From positions 44,501-108,500 of the forward strand of contig JACKBM010000016.1 of assembly GCA_020634575.1 (NCBI GenBank): a stretch of 64,000 bases of DNA, given 5' to 3'. Source of the DNA: Ardenticatenales bacterium. Its GTDB lineage: Bacteria > Chloroflexota > Anaerolineae > Promineifilales > Promineifilaceae. Position 1 is the stretch's first letter. Every line of letters begins with the position of its first letter. Positions 52,077 through 60,328 of the stretch are shown one piece after another. The notes beneath the pieces were generated by a model, which did not search any database, was not told where the DNA came from, and saw nothing but the letters and a program-made list of their open reading frames with translations. A program made the position numbers and the translations under genes.

Positions 52077-52641
52077 TCAGCAGCAGGCGGCGCAGGGCCA
52101 GCAGCTCTTCGCGTTGGGGACGCAGCCGCTTGTTCAGCTCGCGCTGGATCTCCCAACGGCTGCCGGCGAAGGTCAGGATCATCAGGCCAACCAGCAGATA
52201 CCATTGGTTGACGTAGAAGAGGGAGATGGCGAAACCGATGCCGAATGGCAGCCAGTACCACCACATGAATCCCTTGAGCTGGCGAATGCGGAACTCAAGC
52301 TGAGCCACCGCCTTGTCCAGATCGCCCAGCATCGTATCATCAAATTGCAGTTCGCGTTGCCGGCGGCCCTGGCGCATCAGGTACACGTAGACCGGGATGG
52401 GCAGAACAATGATGGCGCTGGCGATCTGGTGCCAGGCGCTGCCTTCCAATATGGCGTCGACCAATAGGACAACGCCGGCCAACAGGGTCACGCCGATCAA
52501 AACCCATTCATTCAGCGACAACCAATAGCTGATCGACGACCCCTTTTCCTGAATCCGTCGCTGCAACGTTGCCTCATTGATGGCATACAGAGGCTCTTCG
52601 TTTTGACTATCCCAGATGCGTTTCATCTCTTCAAACTCCAT
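52069..52641 (-). CDS. Membrane protein paired with an ECF sigma factor (candidate anti-sigma factor)
   Basis: The 190-residue protein has a cytoplasmic N-terminus of about 40 residues (EEMKRIWDSQNEEPLYAINE), two helices, a charged stretch (residues about 90-120) and two more helices. It overlaps the sigma-factor gene by 11 bp, the usual place of an anti-sigma gene. It lacks the zinc HxxxCxxC motif of ZAS-type anti-sigma factors, so it would be another class. Its stop codon TGA is shared with a repeat element. Confidence 0.7.
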   Translation of the reverse strand: MEFEEMKRIWDSQNEEPLYAINEATLQRRIQEKGSSISYWLSLNEWVLIGVTLLAGVVLLVDAILEGSAWHQIASAIIVLPIPVYVYLMRQGRRQRELQFDDTMLGDLDKAVAQLEFRIRQLKGFMWWYWLPFGIGFAISLFYVNQWYLLVGLMILTFAGSRWEIQRELNKRLRPQREELLALRRLLLNG

Positions 52642-53143
52642 GTTCTGTTAGCTCCTTTGACTGTTGTACAAGGCGCTTTTTGATCCGATTGATTTTGACG
52701 CCAACGTTGCTTTCCGAGATGCCGAGTATCGCCGCCATCTCTCGATAGCTATATCCATCCAGCAGCAACAGGGTCAGCGACCGGTCAATTTCATTGAGCT
52801 GGCTGATGGCCTCATACAACCAGCTCAGTCGCTCATCCTGTCTGATCTCGGTAGCCCTGAGTGTGTACTCAACAGTGTCCAGTGGTTGTGACGCCTCCGG
52901 CTGCCGTTTCTCGCGCCGCAGCCAGCCGATGGCTGTGTTCAGGGCGACACGATAAATCCAGGTCGATTCAGCAGCGTCCTGGCGAAAGCCAGGGATGGAT
53001 TTCCAGAGTTGCAAGCTGATTTCCTGAAACAGGTCGTCCTGATCGGCCAGGTTAAAGGCGTAGGCGCGCACAACCTTAAAGAGCAAGCCTTTGTGCTCAG
53101 CCAACCAGCGATTGAAGATCTGCTGCTGTCTCTTTTCATCCAT
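52631..53143 (-). CDS. ECF-type RNA polymerase sigma factor
   Basis: The 170-residue protein has region 2 (FKVVRAYAFNLADQDDLFQEISLQLWKS) and region 4 (SLTLLLLDGYSYREMAAILGISESNVGVKINRIKKRL) of extracytoplasmic-function sigma factors. The start ATG is at 53143. It is followed by the overlapping membrane partner gene, so stress at the membrane may release it. No target promoter was recognised. Confidence 0.93.
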   Translation of the reverse strand: MDEKRQQQIFNRWLAEHKGLLFKVVRAYAFNLADQDDLFQEISLQLWKSIPGFRQDAAESTWIYRVALNTAIGWLRREKRQPEASQPLDTVEYTLRATEIRQDERLSWLYEAISQLNEIDRSLTLLLLDGYSYREMAAILGISESNVGVKINRIKKRLVQQSKELTEHGV

Positions 53144-53221
53144 AAATGGCGAATCAGCTCCGTTATCGTCTATTCAATTGGATTAGTAGCGGGAATGGCG
53201 CCGTTTCTTACAGCGCCGGCT

Positions 53222-53277
53222 GAGAGGTTGGCCAACCCGTCGGGTCGGCCAACCCGTCGGGTTGGTTAACCCCTCGC
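53222..53277. repeat. Intergenic palindrome repeat element 8
   Basis: TGAGAGGTTGGCC and GGTTAACCCCTCGCC frame two cores (AACCCGTCGGGTC, AACCCGTCGGGTT). The right arm encodes the last residues and TAA stop of the methyltransferase (LARG-stop) on the minus strand. The element lies upstream of the sigma gene. Confidence 0.82.
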
Positions 53278-53997
53278 CAGCCAGACGAGGGTTTGGCCGG
53301 CGGCGCCAGGAGGAAAGCGGCGGTCGGCGTCTGCTTCGAGAGCAGCCAGGCCGGTGCTGAATTCGGTGTCGCTCAGGAGACGAAACATGGAGTAGTTTTT
53401 CTCGCGTACGTTGGTGATGAAGGTGTCGTCGACGACGCGCTCTTTTTGCGGGATGGTCTCACGGCCCTGGAAATGCAGCCCGCCGGTGGCCGCCGCGGCG
53501 ATGATGCTGGCGATGGCGGGATACCGGCCGGTCTCCACTCCCACCAACGAGGGGAAGTACCGGTTGTAAAAGCGGGCCGTAATCTGCGGATGCGACTCCG
53601 TCACGACGCAGATCTGGCCATTTGGCGCCAGAACCCGCGCCAGTTCCGTAAACATCTGCCCCATCTCCGGTACATGATGAATTACATCGGTCATGTAAAT
53701 GAAGTCAAAGCTGCCGCTCTCGAAGGGGATATTTTGATGGTCGCCCTCTGCCAGGATGAGCGAATCATCCTTTTCAGCCGCCGCCGCTCGCATCCCGGCT
53801 GATGGCTCCACGCCATAACAGGCGCAGCCAAAACGTTCCCGTATCTGGACCAGGTAGTTACCGGTGCCGCAGCCAAAATCCAGCACGCGGCTTTCCTCTG
53901 TCAGGGCGACGCGCGTGGCGAACTGGTCCAGCAGGTTTTGATCGCCGCGGCGGGTGTTGTCATAGGTTTGGCTGGCCTTGTCGTAATCAATCGTCAT
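53266..53997 (-). CDS. Class I SAM-dependent methyltransferase
   Basis: The 243-residue protein has the SAM-binding motif VLDFGCGTGNYL, motif II around GVEPSAGM and the VLAPNGQICVV segment. This is the ubiquinone/sterol-methylase style of small-molecule methyltransferase; the acceptor is unknown. The ATG at 53997 lies 11 bp inside the 3' end of the selenoprotein gene, so translation is coupled. The last four codons come from a repeat element. Confidence 0.88.
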   Translation of the reverse strand: MTIDYDKASQTYDNTRRGDQNLLDQFATRVALTEESRVLDFGCGTGNYLVQIRERFGCACYGVEPSAGMRAAAAEKDDSLILAEGDHQNIPFESGSFDFIYMTDVIHHVPEMGQMFTELARVLAPNGQICVVTESHPQITARFYNRYFPSLVGVETGRYPAIASIIAAAATGGLHFQGRETIPQKERVVDDTFITNVREKNYSMFRLLSDTEFSTGLAALEADADRRFPPGAAGQTLVWLARG

Positions 53998-54793
53998 GAT
54001 CGCTCCTTATGATTTCCATATAACTCTGACGCCATTCGCCCGCCTCATCCCAGACAAAGGGCGCCTGGACGGTGGTGCGGGGAAAGCGCGCGCTTTCCAG
54101 CAGCTCCAGGGCCATCCCCAAAATGCGCTGCTGCATGGCGCTGTCGTCCGGTTTCCCCACCGGATTGCCCAGGGGAAAATCGGTGAAGAGGAAGCGGGGC
54201 ACACCACATTCCTCGACGATATCGCGGGCTGAACCGATGATCACGGTCGGGATCCCTGCTGCTTCCAGTAAGCGGGCGGCCAGACTCACGGTCTGGTGGC
54301 AAACCGGTCAGAGGGGGATCAATAGGGCGATATCCACCTGATCCTCCCGGCAGGCGTTCAGGATAGCCGGGGCATTCTGCTCATTGGTCTCGCGCTGGCT
54401 GTAGCGGGTGGGGATGCCGTAAAAGCGAGGCGAGAGCGAGCCTAACCGGCCGGTCTGCACCAGCCCTTGCAGATGGTCGATAGGCAGGTAACTGCCCGGA
54501 TCATCAGTGTGGGTCGCTTTTTTGTGCCAGAAAAGATGCTGGGTGTAGAGGTCAGGCGGCGGCTCAATGGGGCCGTTGTAGACAACGCGGACTTTGCCGC
54601 CCTGTTCGTCCGGCGCCGCCGTTGTCACCAGCCCGAGGCGACAATCTGCTAACGGTTTGGGTAGACGGGCAAAGGGCACATCGTCATGATGTGCCCAGCG
54701 ATACGGATTGCCGTATCCCTTGTCCAGGTAATACTCCCGGGATTTATCGATGTAGCTGACGAATGTACGATGCGTTATGCCTGGGCGCGTCAC
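53987..54793 (-). CDS. GrdB-family selenoprotein with in-frame UGA
   Basis: Two reading frames, 54793-54308 and 54307-53987, are in the same phase and separated only by one TGA (54308-54310). Read through it, they give one 268-residue protein with selenocysteine at residue 162 in LLIPL-U-PVCHQTV. This matches the glycine/sarcosine/betaine reductase selenoprotein B-like family, which has U or C at this place in a UxxC redox site. Conserved parts lie on both sides: YLPIDHL and LGSLSPRFYG before, FTDFPLGNPVG after. The start is a GTG with a GGAGG site. A bSECIS-like hairpin follows the UGA. The redox substrate is unknown. Confidence 0.85.
54280..54296 (-). promoter_or_regulatory. Candidate bacterial SECIS hairpin
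   Basis: On the minus strand CCAGAC and GTCTGG form a perfect 6-bp stem with apical loop CGUGA, starting 12 bases after the UGA. The loop holds a G-U pair about 19-20 bases from the UGA, inside the usual window for bacterial SECIS elements that recruit SelB. No folding program was run. Confidence 0.65.
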
Positions 54794-54817
54794 CGGCCGG
54801 TACCTCCATCGGTGCCG

Positions 54818-55396
54818 CTACGCCTCCTCGCCCCGGAACATCACCAGTAAAAGCGAACCCATGTTTTCGTCGACATGATCCTGGCTGAGTTGCAGCACCA
54901 GCATTTCAAGTGAAGATAAAGTATACGACAAACAGGCGATCCAGAAGAGGATCGTGTTGTAACCGCCGAAAATGAAGCTGGACACGATCAGCGCATACAG
55001 GAAGACCGCCGCAAATTTGGAGCTGTAGAGATGCAGATTAGCGAAGCGGCCGAACTTGAAGATGCCGACCAGCAGCGCCATGATGCTGATGGTGAGCATG
55101 ATGCTGACCATGGCGATGTTGTCCGTAATCACCTCCGGCCGCAGCATGAGCAGCCAGAAAACTGAGGAGAAGAGGACCAGGTGGTCGGCGATGGAGTCGA
55201 TTTTGGCTCCATCCGGGCTGGTCTGCTTGAGCCAGCGGGCCAGGTTGCCGTCGATGGTGTCAGACAGGCCGCAGTACAGCAGGCCGATACCCAGCCAAAA
55301 GCTTTCGCCCAACAGGGCCAGGACCCAGAGGACAGGGACCATGAGCAGGCGGGAATAGCTGAAGAAGTTAGCGGGTGTCTTGAACATTGCTCTCAT
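54818..55396 (-). CDS. CDP-alcohol phosphatidyltransferase
   Basis: The 192-residue membrane protein has the complete family motif D-x2-DG-x2-AR-x8-G-x3-D-x3-D (DTIDGNLAR, then GAKIDSIAD), which binds metal and CDP-alcohol. It catalyses transfer of a phosphatidyl group from CDP-diacylglycerol, or of a phospho-alcohol, in phospholipid synthesis. Six helices are expected. The ATG has an AGGAG site. It is the first gene of a three-gene unit with the selenoprotein (24 bp) and methyltransferase. Confidence 0.93.
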   Translation of the reverse strand: MRAMFKTPANFFSYSRLLMVPVLWVLALLGESFWLGIGLLYCGLSDTIDGNLARWLKQTSPDGAKIDSIADHLVLFSSVFWLLMLRPEVITDNIAMVSIMLTISIMALLVGIFKFGRFANLHLYSSKFAAVFLYALIVSSFIFGGYNTILFWIACLSYTLSSLEMLVLQLSQDHVDENMGSLLLVMFRGEEA

Positions 55397-55772
55397 GATT
55401 TTCTCCTGCGACCGGCCGGTGAAGGTTAGGGCGTGTGGTCAGCGCGGGTCGCTTATGAGGGCAATGTAGCAGGGCGCGACGGTATTTTGAACAGCGGCGC
55501 GCTTAAGATTGCTCAAGCGTTACTTAAGACTAAGCGACACCACCTCGAGTATGGCCACGCGGCGGATCGCGTTCAATGAGCCAAGAAACAGGCCGCAACA
55601 GCAGGGCGCAGAGCGCCCGAAGGGGACGTGGTGAGGCTCTGCCCCAGGTTGTCCGCCAGCTTGCCCTGAGGCAGCCGAAGGGCTCTGCGCCCAGCCTCTT
55701 TCATAGGGCGTAGAGGGGTCCTTCGGCTGCTCTTGACGGGCGGCTGGCCCCATTGAGGAGCCTCAGGATGGG
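55397..55772. other. Gene-free stretch with nested inverted repeats
   Basis: This 376-bp gap holds no credible gene; the 77-codon frame at 55520-55753 lacks family traits and a ribosome site. It contains GGGCGCAGAGC (55604-55614) with GCTCTGCGCCC (55682-55692), and GCAGCCGAAGG (55671-55681) with CCTTCGGCTGC (55720-55730). It also has an ACCGGCCGGT at 55411. The inverted arms suggest a decayed palindromic element or a structured RNA. Confidence 0.55.
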
Positions 55773-56789
55773 TTAAACGACTTCCTGGGCGATTACGAGC
55801 ATCGTGTCGCCTTTGGGGACGGGAGCCTGGAACGGCTGAAGCAGGATGTAGCCGGCGCGCGGCGCGTGGACCTCGTAGGGCAGCTCGCCGACCTTGTCAA
55901 AATCGTACAGGCGGCCGACAAGCTGCCCTTGCTCGACGGCGTGGCCGACCGGGTAGATCGGCTCGAAGACGCCGGTGAAGGGGGCGGGGATGTAGTTGCT
56001 GAGGGCGACCGCTTCGACCAATTTGGGCGGGCCGGCGGCATCCGGCCGGAGCCTGACGATCTCGCCAGGCAGGATGTTGAAGTAGCGCAACACATTTTTG
56101 ATGCCGTGATAGGCATGTTGCAGGCCGCGATGGCTTACCCCTTCGGAATGGCCGAACTCGCCGCCGATGGTGATCTTGCCCAGCGCCTCGGCCTCATCCG
56201 TCAGCAGGCCGCTGGCCATGTCGCTGGAATAGATGAGGATGAATGGGGTGTCAAACAGGCCGGCGACCAGCCGCATCTGGGCGAACTGGGCCGGGTCCTC
56301 GATCATGTGGAAGGAGGTGCAGAGGGCAAATTCGGGGCCGCGGCCGGCGGCATGAATGTCCAGGACGACGTCGACGCGGGGGAAGATGTTCTCCCGTACA
56401 AAATGGGCGATCCGATAGGTGAGGCTGCCGCGCGGGTCGCCCGGGAAGGCCCGGTTCATGTTGACGCCGTCACGCAGGGATTCGCGGGTGCCGGTAACCG
56501 TCGCCGGCCAGTTCAGCCGGGGCATCAGGATGACGCGGCCATGTAACTGGGCCGGGTCCAGCTCGTGCATCAGCCGCCAGACCGCCACCTGGCCCTCGTA
56601 CTCGTTGCCGTGCGTGCCGCCAAAACAGACGACGCTTTTGCCCGGCCCCGCCGTGCCATTAATCACCGCCAGCGGCACCGGCGCGCTGCCCCAACTGCCG
56701 TCGTAATGGAAGGCCACCTCATACAGCGCCTTCCCCGGCCGCTCCCACTCAATGCCGTCTGCCCCAAAAACCAACTTCACCGTTGCCAT
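55773..56789 (-). CDS. Succinylglutamate desuccinylase/aspartoacylase-family hydrolase
   Basis: The 338-residue protein is an M14-like zinc hydrolase of the AstE/AspA family. The first zinc motif is GGTHGNEYEG (His and Glu ligands) and the third ligand is in VVLDIHAAG. The C-terminal 90 residues form a beta domain (YIPAPFTGVFEPIYPVGHAVE) with a lipoyl-like fold. It would cleave an N-acyl amino acid or a similar amide. It has an AGAGGT ribosome site and lies downstream of a palindromic repeat, which separates it from the enolase-superfamily gene. Confidence 0.9.
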   Translation of the reverse strand: MATVKLVFGADGIEWERPGKALYEVAFHYDGSWGSAPVPLAVINGTAGPGKSVVCFGGTHGNEYEGQVAVWRLMHELDPAQLHGRVILMPRLNWPATVTGTRESLRDGVNMNRAFPGDPRGSLTYRIAHFVRENIFPRVDVVLDIHAAGRGPEFALCTSFHMIEDPAQFAQMRLVAGLFDTPFILIYSSDMASGLLTDEAEALGKITIGGEFGHSEGVSHRGLQHAYHGIKNVLRYFNILPGEIVRLRPDAAGPPKLVEAVALSNYIPAPFTGVFEPIYPVGHAVEQGQLVGRLYDFDKVGELPYEVHAPRAGYILLQPFQAPVPKGDTMLVIAQEVV

Positions 56790-56808
56790 GGTTTACCTCT
56801 GAAGAAGG

Positions 56809-56922
56809 GGCCACGGATTAACACGGATTCAACACGGATTTCTTTTGATAATGGTTGGGAAGTACGCCTGGCTTGGCCATACCAAAAAAGAATCCGTGCA
56901 AAATCCGTGTTAATCCGTGGCA
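56809..56922. repeat. Palindromic CACGGATT element, copy 2
   Basis: The left arm (56809-56843) GGCCACGGATTAACACGGAT... and right arm (56884-56922) ...AATCCGTGTTAATCCGTGGC are inverted, with three CACGGATT units each and A-rich inner ends. The loop is about 40 bp. The same family as the element at 4253-4364. It lies between two minus-strand genes. Confidence 0.82.
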
Positions 56923-56931
56923 AAAAAACTC

Positions 56932-58047
56932 TTATCTCACCAAATAGCGCTCCACGATTTCTTCGTCCAGGTCGACGCCCAGGCCGGGTTCTTCGGGGAC
57001 GGGGACGAAGCCGTCGGCGTCGAGCGGGAAGGTTTGCCGGGTGAGCTTTTGGCGCAGCGGGCTTTGCTCGACGCAATATTCCAGCCAGTAGCTGTTCGGC
57101 AGCGCCGCCAGGGCGTGGAGCGAGGCGGCCACGCTGACCCCTGTCTTGTACGAATGGTTGACGACCATCTTGTGCCGTTGGGCCGCCAGCTGGCCGATGC
57201 GGCGCATGTTGGTCGGCCCGCCGACCCGGGCCACGTCTGGCTGGACGATGTCGAGGCCGCAGTCGAGCAGCTTCTCGAAGCCGCCCAGGGTGACATCCTG
57301 CTCGCCTGCCGCCACGCGGATGGGGGAGTTGGCCGCCAGCTTGGCGTAACCCTCGTAATCGTCAGGGTGCAGCGCCTCTTCAAACCAGTACGGGTTGAAT
57401 TCGGCGAACTGGCCCGCCCGCCGGATCGCCGTCGAGACGTCGTAGGCCAGGCCGGCATCGATCATGAACTCGGCATCCGGGCCGACGCCGCGGCGCGCCT
57501 GGCGGATATGCTCGATGTCGCCCGCCTCGGACTGGCCCAGCGGCCCCCAGCCAAATTTGACGGCGGTGAAGCCGGCGTCCGTCCATTGCCGGCCGATCTC
57601 GTACGTCTCCTCCGGCGTCTCACCAAACAGAATGGAGGCGTAAGCCCGCAACCGCTTGTTGAAACCACCGCCCAGCAGTTTGTAGACCGGCTGCCCATAC
57701 GCTTTGCCGGCGATATCCCACAACGCCATGTCGATGCCCGACATCGCCTGCTGGGCCGCGCCGCCCCGGCCGAAAAAGATGGAGCCGCGGTACATCTTTT
57801 CCCAGAGCCGCTCGATTGCCAGCGGATCTTCGCCGATGACGCAGCCGGCCAATCCCTGAGCGATGAAATGTGAGAGGGGCGCCTCGATGATCGCCTTGGC
57901 CACCAGCGGCGATGAGTCCACTTCGCCGATGCCGGTGATGCCGGCGTCGGTGTGGACGCGGACGATGAGGGTGTCCTGGGTGCCATCGGCGCGGGCGTTG
58001 ACCTCGGGCAGGCGGAGGTAAAGGGCTTCGACATCGGTAATTTTCAT
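56932..58047 (-). CDS. Enolase-superfamily enzyme (mandelate racemase/muconate lactonizing type)
   Basis: The protein has about 371 residues and the enolase-superfamily barrel: [14 protein letters not shown] start, a Lys in TAVKFGWG at the second strand, acidic metal ligands in [20 protein letters not shown] and AAGEQ, and a late His in VNHSYKTG. The usual KxK is reduced to a single Lys, which hints at a racemase or dehydratase using the His as second base. Sugar-acid dehydration or muconate chemistry are possible. The ATG at 58047 has an AGGAG site. The next gene on the strand is the AspA/AstE-like one. Confidence 0.85.
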   Translation of the reverse strand: MKITDVEALYLRLPEVNARADGTQDTLIVRVHTDAGITGIGEVDSSPLVAKAIIEAPLSHFIAQGLAGCVIGEDPLAIERLWEKMYRGSIFFGRGGAAQQAMSGIDMALWDIAGKAYGQPVYKLLGGGFNKRLRAYASILFGETPEETYEIGRQWTDAGFTAVKFGWGPLGQSEAGDIEHIRQARRGVGPDAEFMIDAGLAYDVSTAIRRAGQFAEFNPYWFEEALHPDDYEGYAKLAANSPIRVAAGEQDVTLGGFEKLLDCGLDIVQPDVARVGGPTNMRRIGQLAAQRHKMVVNHSYKTGVSVAASLHALAALPNSYWLEYCVEQSPLRQKLTRQTFPLDADGFVPVPEEPGLGVDLDEEIVERYLVR

Positions 58048-58091
58048 GGGTTCGTACTCCTGAAAGTTCACCTCGAACAGGTAAATGGCGT

Positions 58092-58796
58092 TTACAGATT
58101 GGCCGCCGCCAACATCGCGTCAGCTACGGCGACCGGGTCAACGAGCATGTGGAAATGACCGGCCGGTAACCGAAACGCCGGCCAGCTCCGCTCCTCCGCC
58201 CAGCGCACCGAGCGCTCATACGGCGGGCTAAACTGGACGACGGCGACTGGCGCATCCGGCCAACCGGCAAAAACCGGGATCGGCTCAGTGAAAAATGGCA
58301 GCGAACGTGGCTGCAGCTCGGCCACCATCTGCTGGCGCAAGGCCTCATCGGGCAAAATGGCCGCCAGATCCGGGGCGCGCCAGTTGGGAAAGGTCGCGCC
58401 GGCAGTCAGCTCAGCGGCAAAGCCAGCGGCCCAGGCAGGGTCTTCAGCGCGCATCAGATCCAGCCGGCTGGCGCCAGCCTGGGGGATGCCGGCGTCGACA
58501 AACAGGTAGGCGGCAACCGGATTGGGCAGCGCCTGGCGGATGGCGGGCAGCAACGGGCCGGCGCCGCTGTGACTGGTCAGGATCAGGGGCGCCTCGCCTA
58601 CGGCCGCGCGGATCTGGCGGGCGGCCGCGGCGACATCGACTTGCCAGAAAGTCTGGCCGGGGGCGGGGCGGTCGCTGAGGACCGGCCGGATCACCTCGTA
58701 GCCACGCCCAACCAGCTCAGCCGCAACGCGCGACCAGGTGAGCGGTCCCACCAGGGGGCTGTGGAGGAGAACAAAGACGGCCGGGCGCATCGCCAT
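58092..58796 (-). CDS. Alpha/beta hydrolase
   Basis: The 234-residue protein has the alpha/beta hydrolase fold with VLLHSPLVG and nucleophile elbow TSHSGAG, an unusual elbow (S-H-S-G-A-G). A late His in GHFHMLVDP would complete the triad. It starts 6 bp after the ceramidase-family gene and is co-transcribed. The substrate is unknown. Confidence 0.82.
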   Translation of the reverse strand: MAMRPAVFVLLHSPLVGPLTWSRVAAELVGRGYEVIRPVLSDRPAPGQTFWQVDVAAAARQIRAAVGEAPLILTSHSGAGPLLPAIRQALPNPVAAYLFVDAGIPQAGASRLDLMRAEDPAWAAGFAAELTAGATFPNWRAPDLAAILPDEALRQQMVAELQPRSLPFFTEPIPVFAGWPDAPVAVVQFSPPYERSVRWAEERSWPAFRLPAGHFHMLVDPVAVADAMLAAANL

Positions 58797-58802
58797 CCAA
58801 CT

Positions 58803-60203
58803 CTAGGCCCGGGCCAACTCGGCCAGCCGTTCGGTGGAAAAAGCGATGCTGGCAGCCAGGCTCTCCGGGGCAAATGGGGTCATCTGGGCCTGGTACAGGT
58901 CGGTGCTAAAAAATTCGGCCGGGACGATGTAGCCGTAGGAGCCGTTGACCAGGTTGCCGACGAGGAGCGGGTTGCCCGGCAGGGCGGCGCGCAGGTCGCG
59001 CTGGTATTGGGAGTACATCTCGCCCGGCGTCGTCGTCAGCAGGATGTCGCCCAGCCGCCAATAGGTGTATTCGGCGGCATAATGGTCGCCGTCGCCAACC
59101 TGGTGGCGGGCCATGATGCGGCGGAAGTAGATCTCCTTCTGGACCCGGTCCGTTGTCTCCGCATGCAGCCGTTGGAATTCGGCGCGGCTGGGCCAGGTCG
59201 GCTTGATGGGCAGGGGGAAGCGGTGCGTTTCGGTTTGCAGGTGTTGTTGGCCGGGATGTGCTTGCAGCGGCCCGTAGCGCCAGTAGGCCAGGCGGGCGCC
59301 GGACTCTTTTAGCCCCATGTAGTTGAGCTGGCTGTCGGGCGGCAACATCCCTTCCAGGGTTGAGAGGACGGCGTAACCGAGCTGGCGGCCATGCTTTTCG
59401 GCCATGGCGGTCTCGCCCTGATGGCATTCGCGGGCGCTGAGTTCGCCGGACGCGCCCTGGATGAAGAGGCAGGGCGCGCTGGCGGTCATCCCTTCGACCA
59501 CCTCCCGCATTGTGCCGACGTAGTCCGGCGAGATAAGGGTGTTCTCCCAGGCGAGGGTGGTCGGATGGCAGGCGTAGTTGACGAGGGTGCCCAGGATCCG
59601 GCCGGTCCCGCGCTCCGTGATCCGCCCGACCAGCAACGTCGTGTCGGTCGGGGCGCCGGGGTGGAAGCCGCAAGCGTAATGGTCTGCGTCGTCGTAGGGC
59701 AGGTCCCGGTTGACGGCCAGGTGGCAGCTGCCGGTCTCGACGACGAGTTGGGCTGGCACGGCGTTGGCGATGGCGGCAGCGGTGACCTCGGCGAAGGCGT
59801 CCCGCATGGCCTCCATGTAGGGGGCCAGCAGGTCACCGCCGGGGGCATTGACCCGGCTGCGGTCGAGCGGCGGCGCTGAATGGGTGTGGGAGACGGCCAG
59901 GAGGACATTTTCGATCTGGCCCGGCATGCCGGCGGCGGCGGCAATCGCCTCGCGGAAGCGGACAAAGTCGGCGACGTCGCTGATCCAGCAGATGTCAGCG
60001 CCGACGATGAGGCGAGGCGGGCCATCGTCAGGCAGGATGGCGAGGGCGGTGGTTGTCAGGGGTTGGTGGATGCCGCTGGCGGTGTCATGGGCGGCGGCGC
60101 CCCAGGCGCGGGAATGGATACCGGCCGGTGGGGTGATGTCGGCCCGCGCCACCCCCATCCGCCCCAAAAAAGTGGCTGGCTGCAACGGCGACAAACGACC
60201 CAT
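58803..60203 (-). CDS. Neutral/alkaline ceramidase-family hydrolase
   Basis: The protein has about 466 residues and resembles the neutral/alkaline non-lysosomal ceramidase family N-terminal domain. It starts VARADITPPAGI, has the zinc-type site VSHTHSAPPLD and VNYACHPTTLAW, and SGELSARECHQG later. Many bacterial members act on amides or sugar-like compounds and not on ceramide. No signal peptide is seen. The frame starts at a GTG (60218), but the ATG at 60203 has a GGAGG site eight bases upstream. It leads the hydrolase at 58092. Confidence 0.85.
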   Translation of the reverse strand: MGRLSPLQPATFLGRMGVARADITPPAGIHSRAWGAAAHDTASGIHQPLTTTALAILPDDGPPRLIVGADICWISDVADFVRFREAIAAAAGMPGQIENVLLAVSHTHSAPPLDRSRVNAPGGDLLAPYMEAMRDAFAEVTAAAIANAVPAQLVVETGSCHLAVNRDLPYDDADHYACGFHPGAPTDTTLLVGRITERGTGRILGTLVNYACHPTTLAWENTLISPDYVGTMREVVEGMTASAPCLFIQGASGELSARECHQGETAMAEKHGRQLGYAVLSTLEGMLPPDSQLNYMGLKESGARLAYWRYGPLQAHPGQQHLQTETHRFPLPIKPTWPSRAEFQRLHAETTDRVQKEIYFRRIMARHQVGDGDHYAAEYTYWRLGDILLTTTPGEMYSQYQRDLRAALPGNPLLVGNLVNGSYGYIVPAEFFSTDLYQAQMTPFAPESLAASIAFSTERLAELARA

Positions 60204-60265
60204 GGCGCTATCCTCCACACAAGCTTACAAGGGAAAGGAACAAAGCTGCGCGGATGATACCGCCA

Positions 60266-60328
60266 ACCTGACAGGTCGGGCAACCTGACAGGTTACCCCA
60301 ACCTGTCAGGTTGCCTTAACCTCTCACT
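60266..60328. repeat. Intergenic palindrome repeat element 9 (covaried cores)
   Basis: Three cores, AACCTGACAGGTC, AACCTGACAGGTT and AACCTGTCAGGTT, are fully symmetric with T-A replacing the C-G pair of other elements. The right end reads TTAACCTCTCA and contains the TGA stop of the multicopper oxidase gene. It lies between two minus-strand genes. Confidence 0.82.

Noticed and set aside
53987..54793. Pseudogene or two separate genes
   Set aside because: Only one TGA interrupts the frame, phase is kept, conserved sequence spans it, the downstream part has no own ribosome site, and the TGA is at the family's Sec position.
55520..55753. 77-residue open frame on the minus strand
   Set aside because: It lies within inverted repeats, has no ribosome site and no recognisable sequence; it is probably chance coding in G+C-rich DNA.
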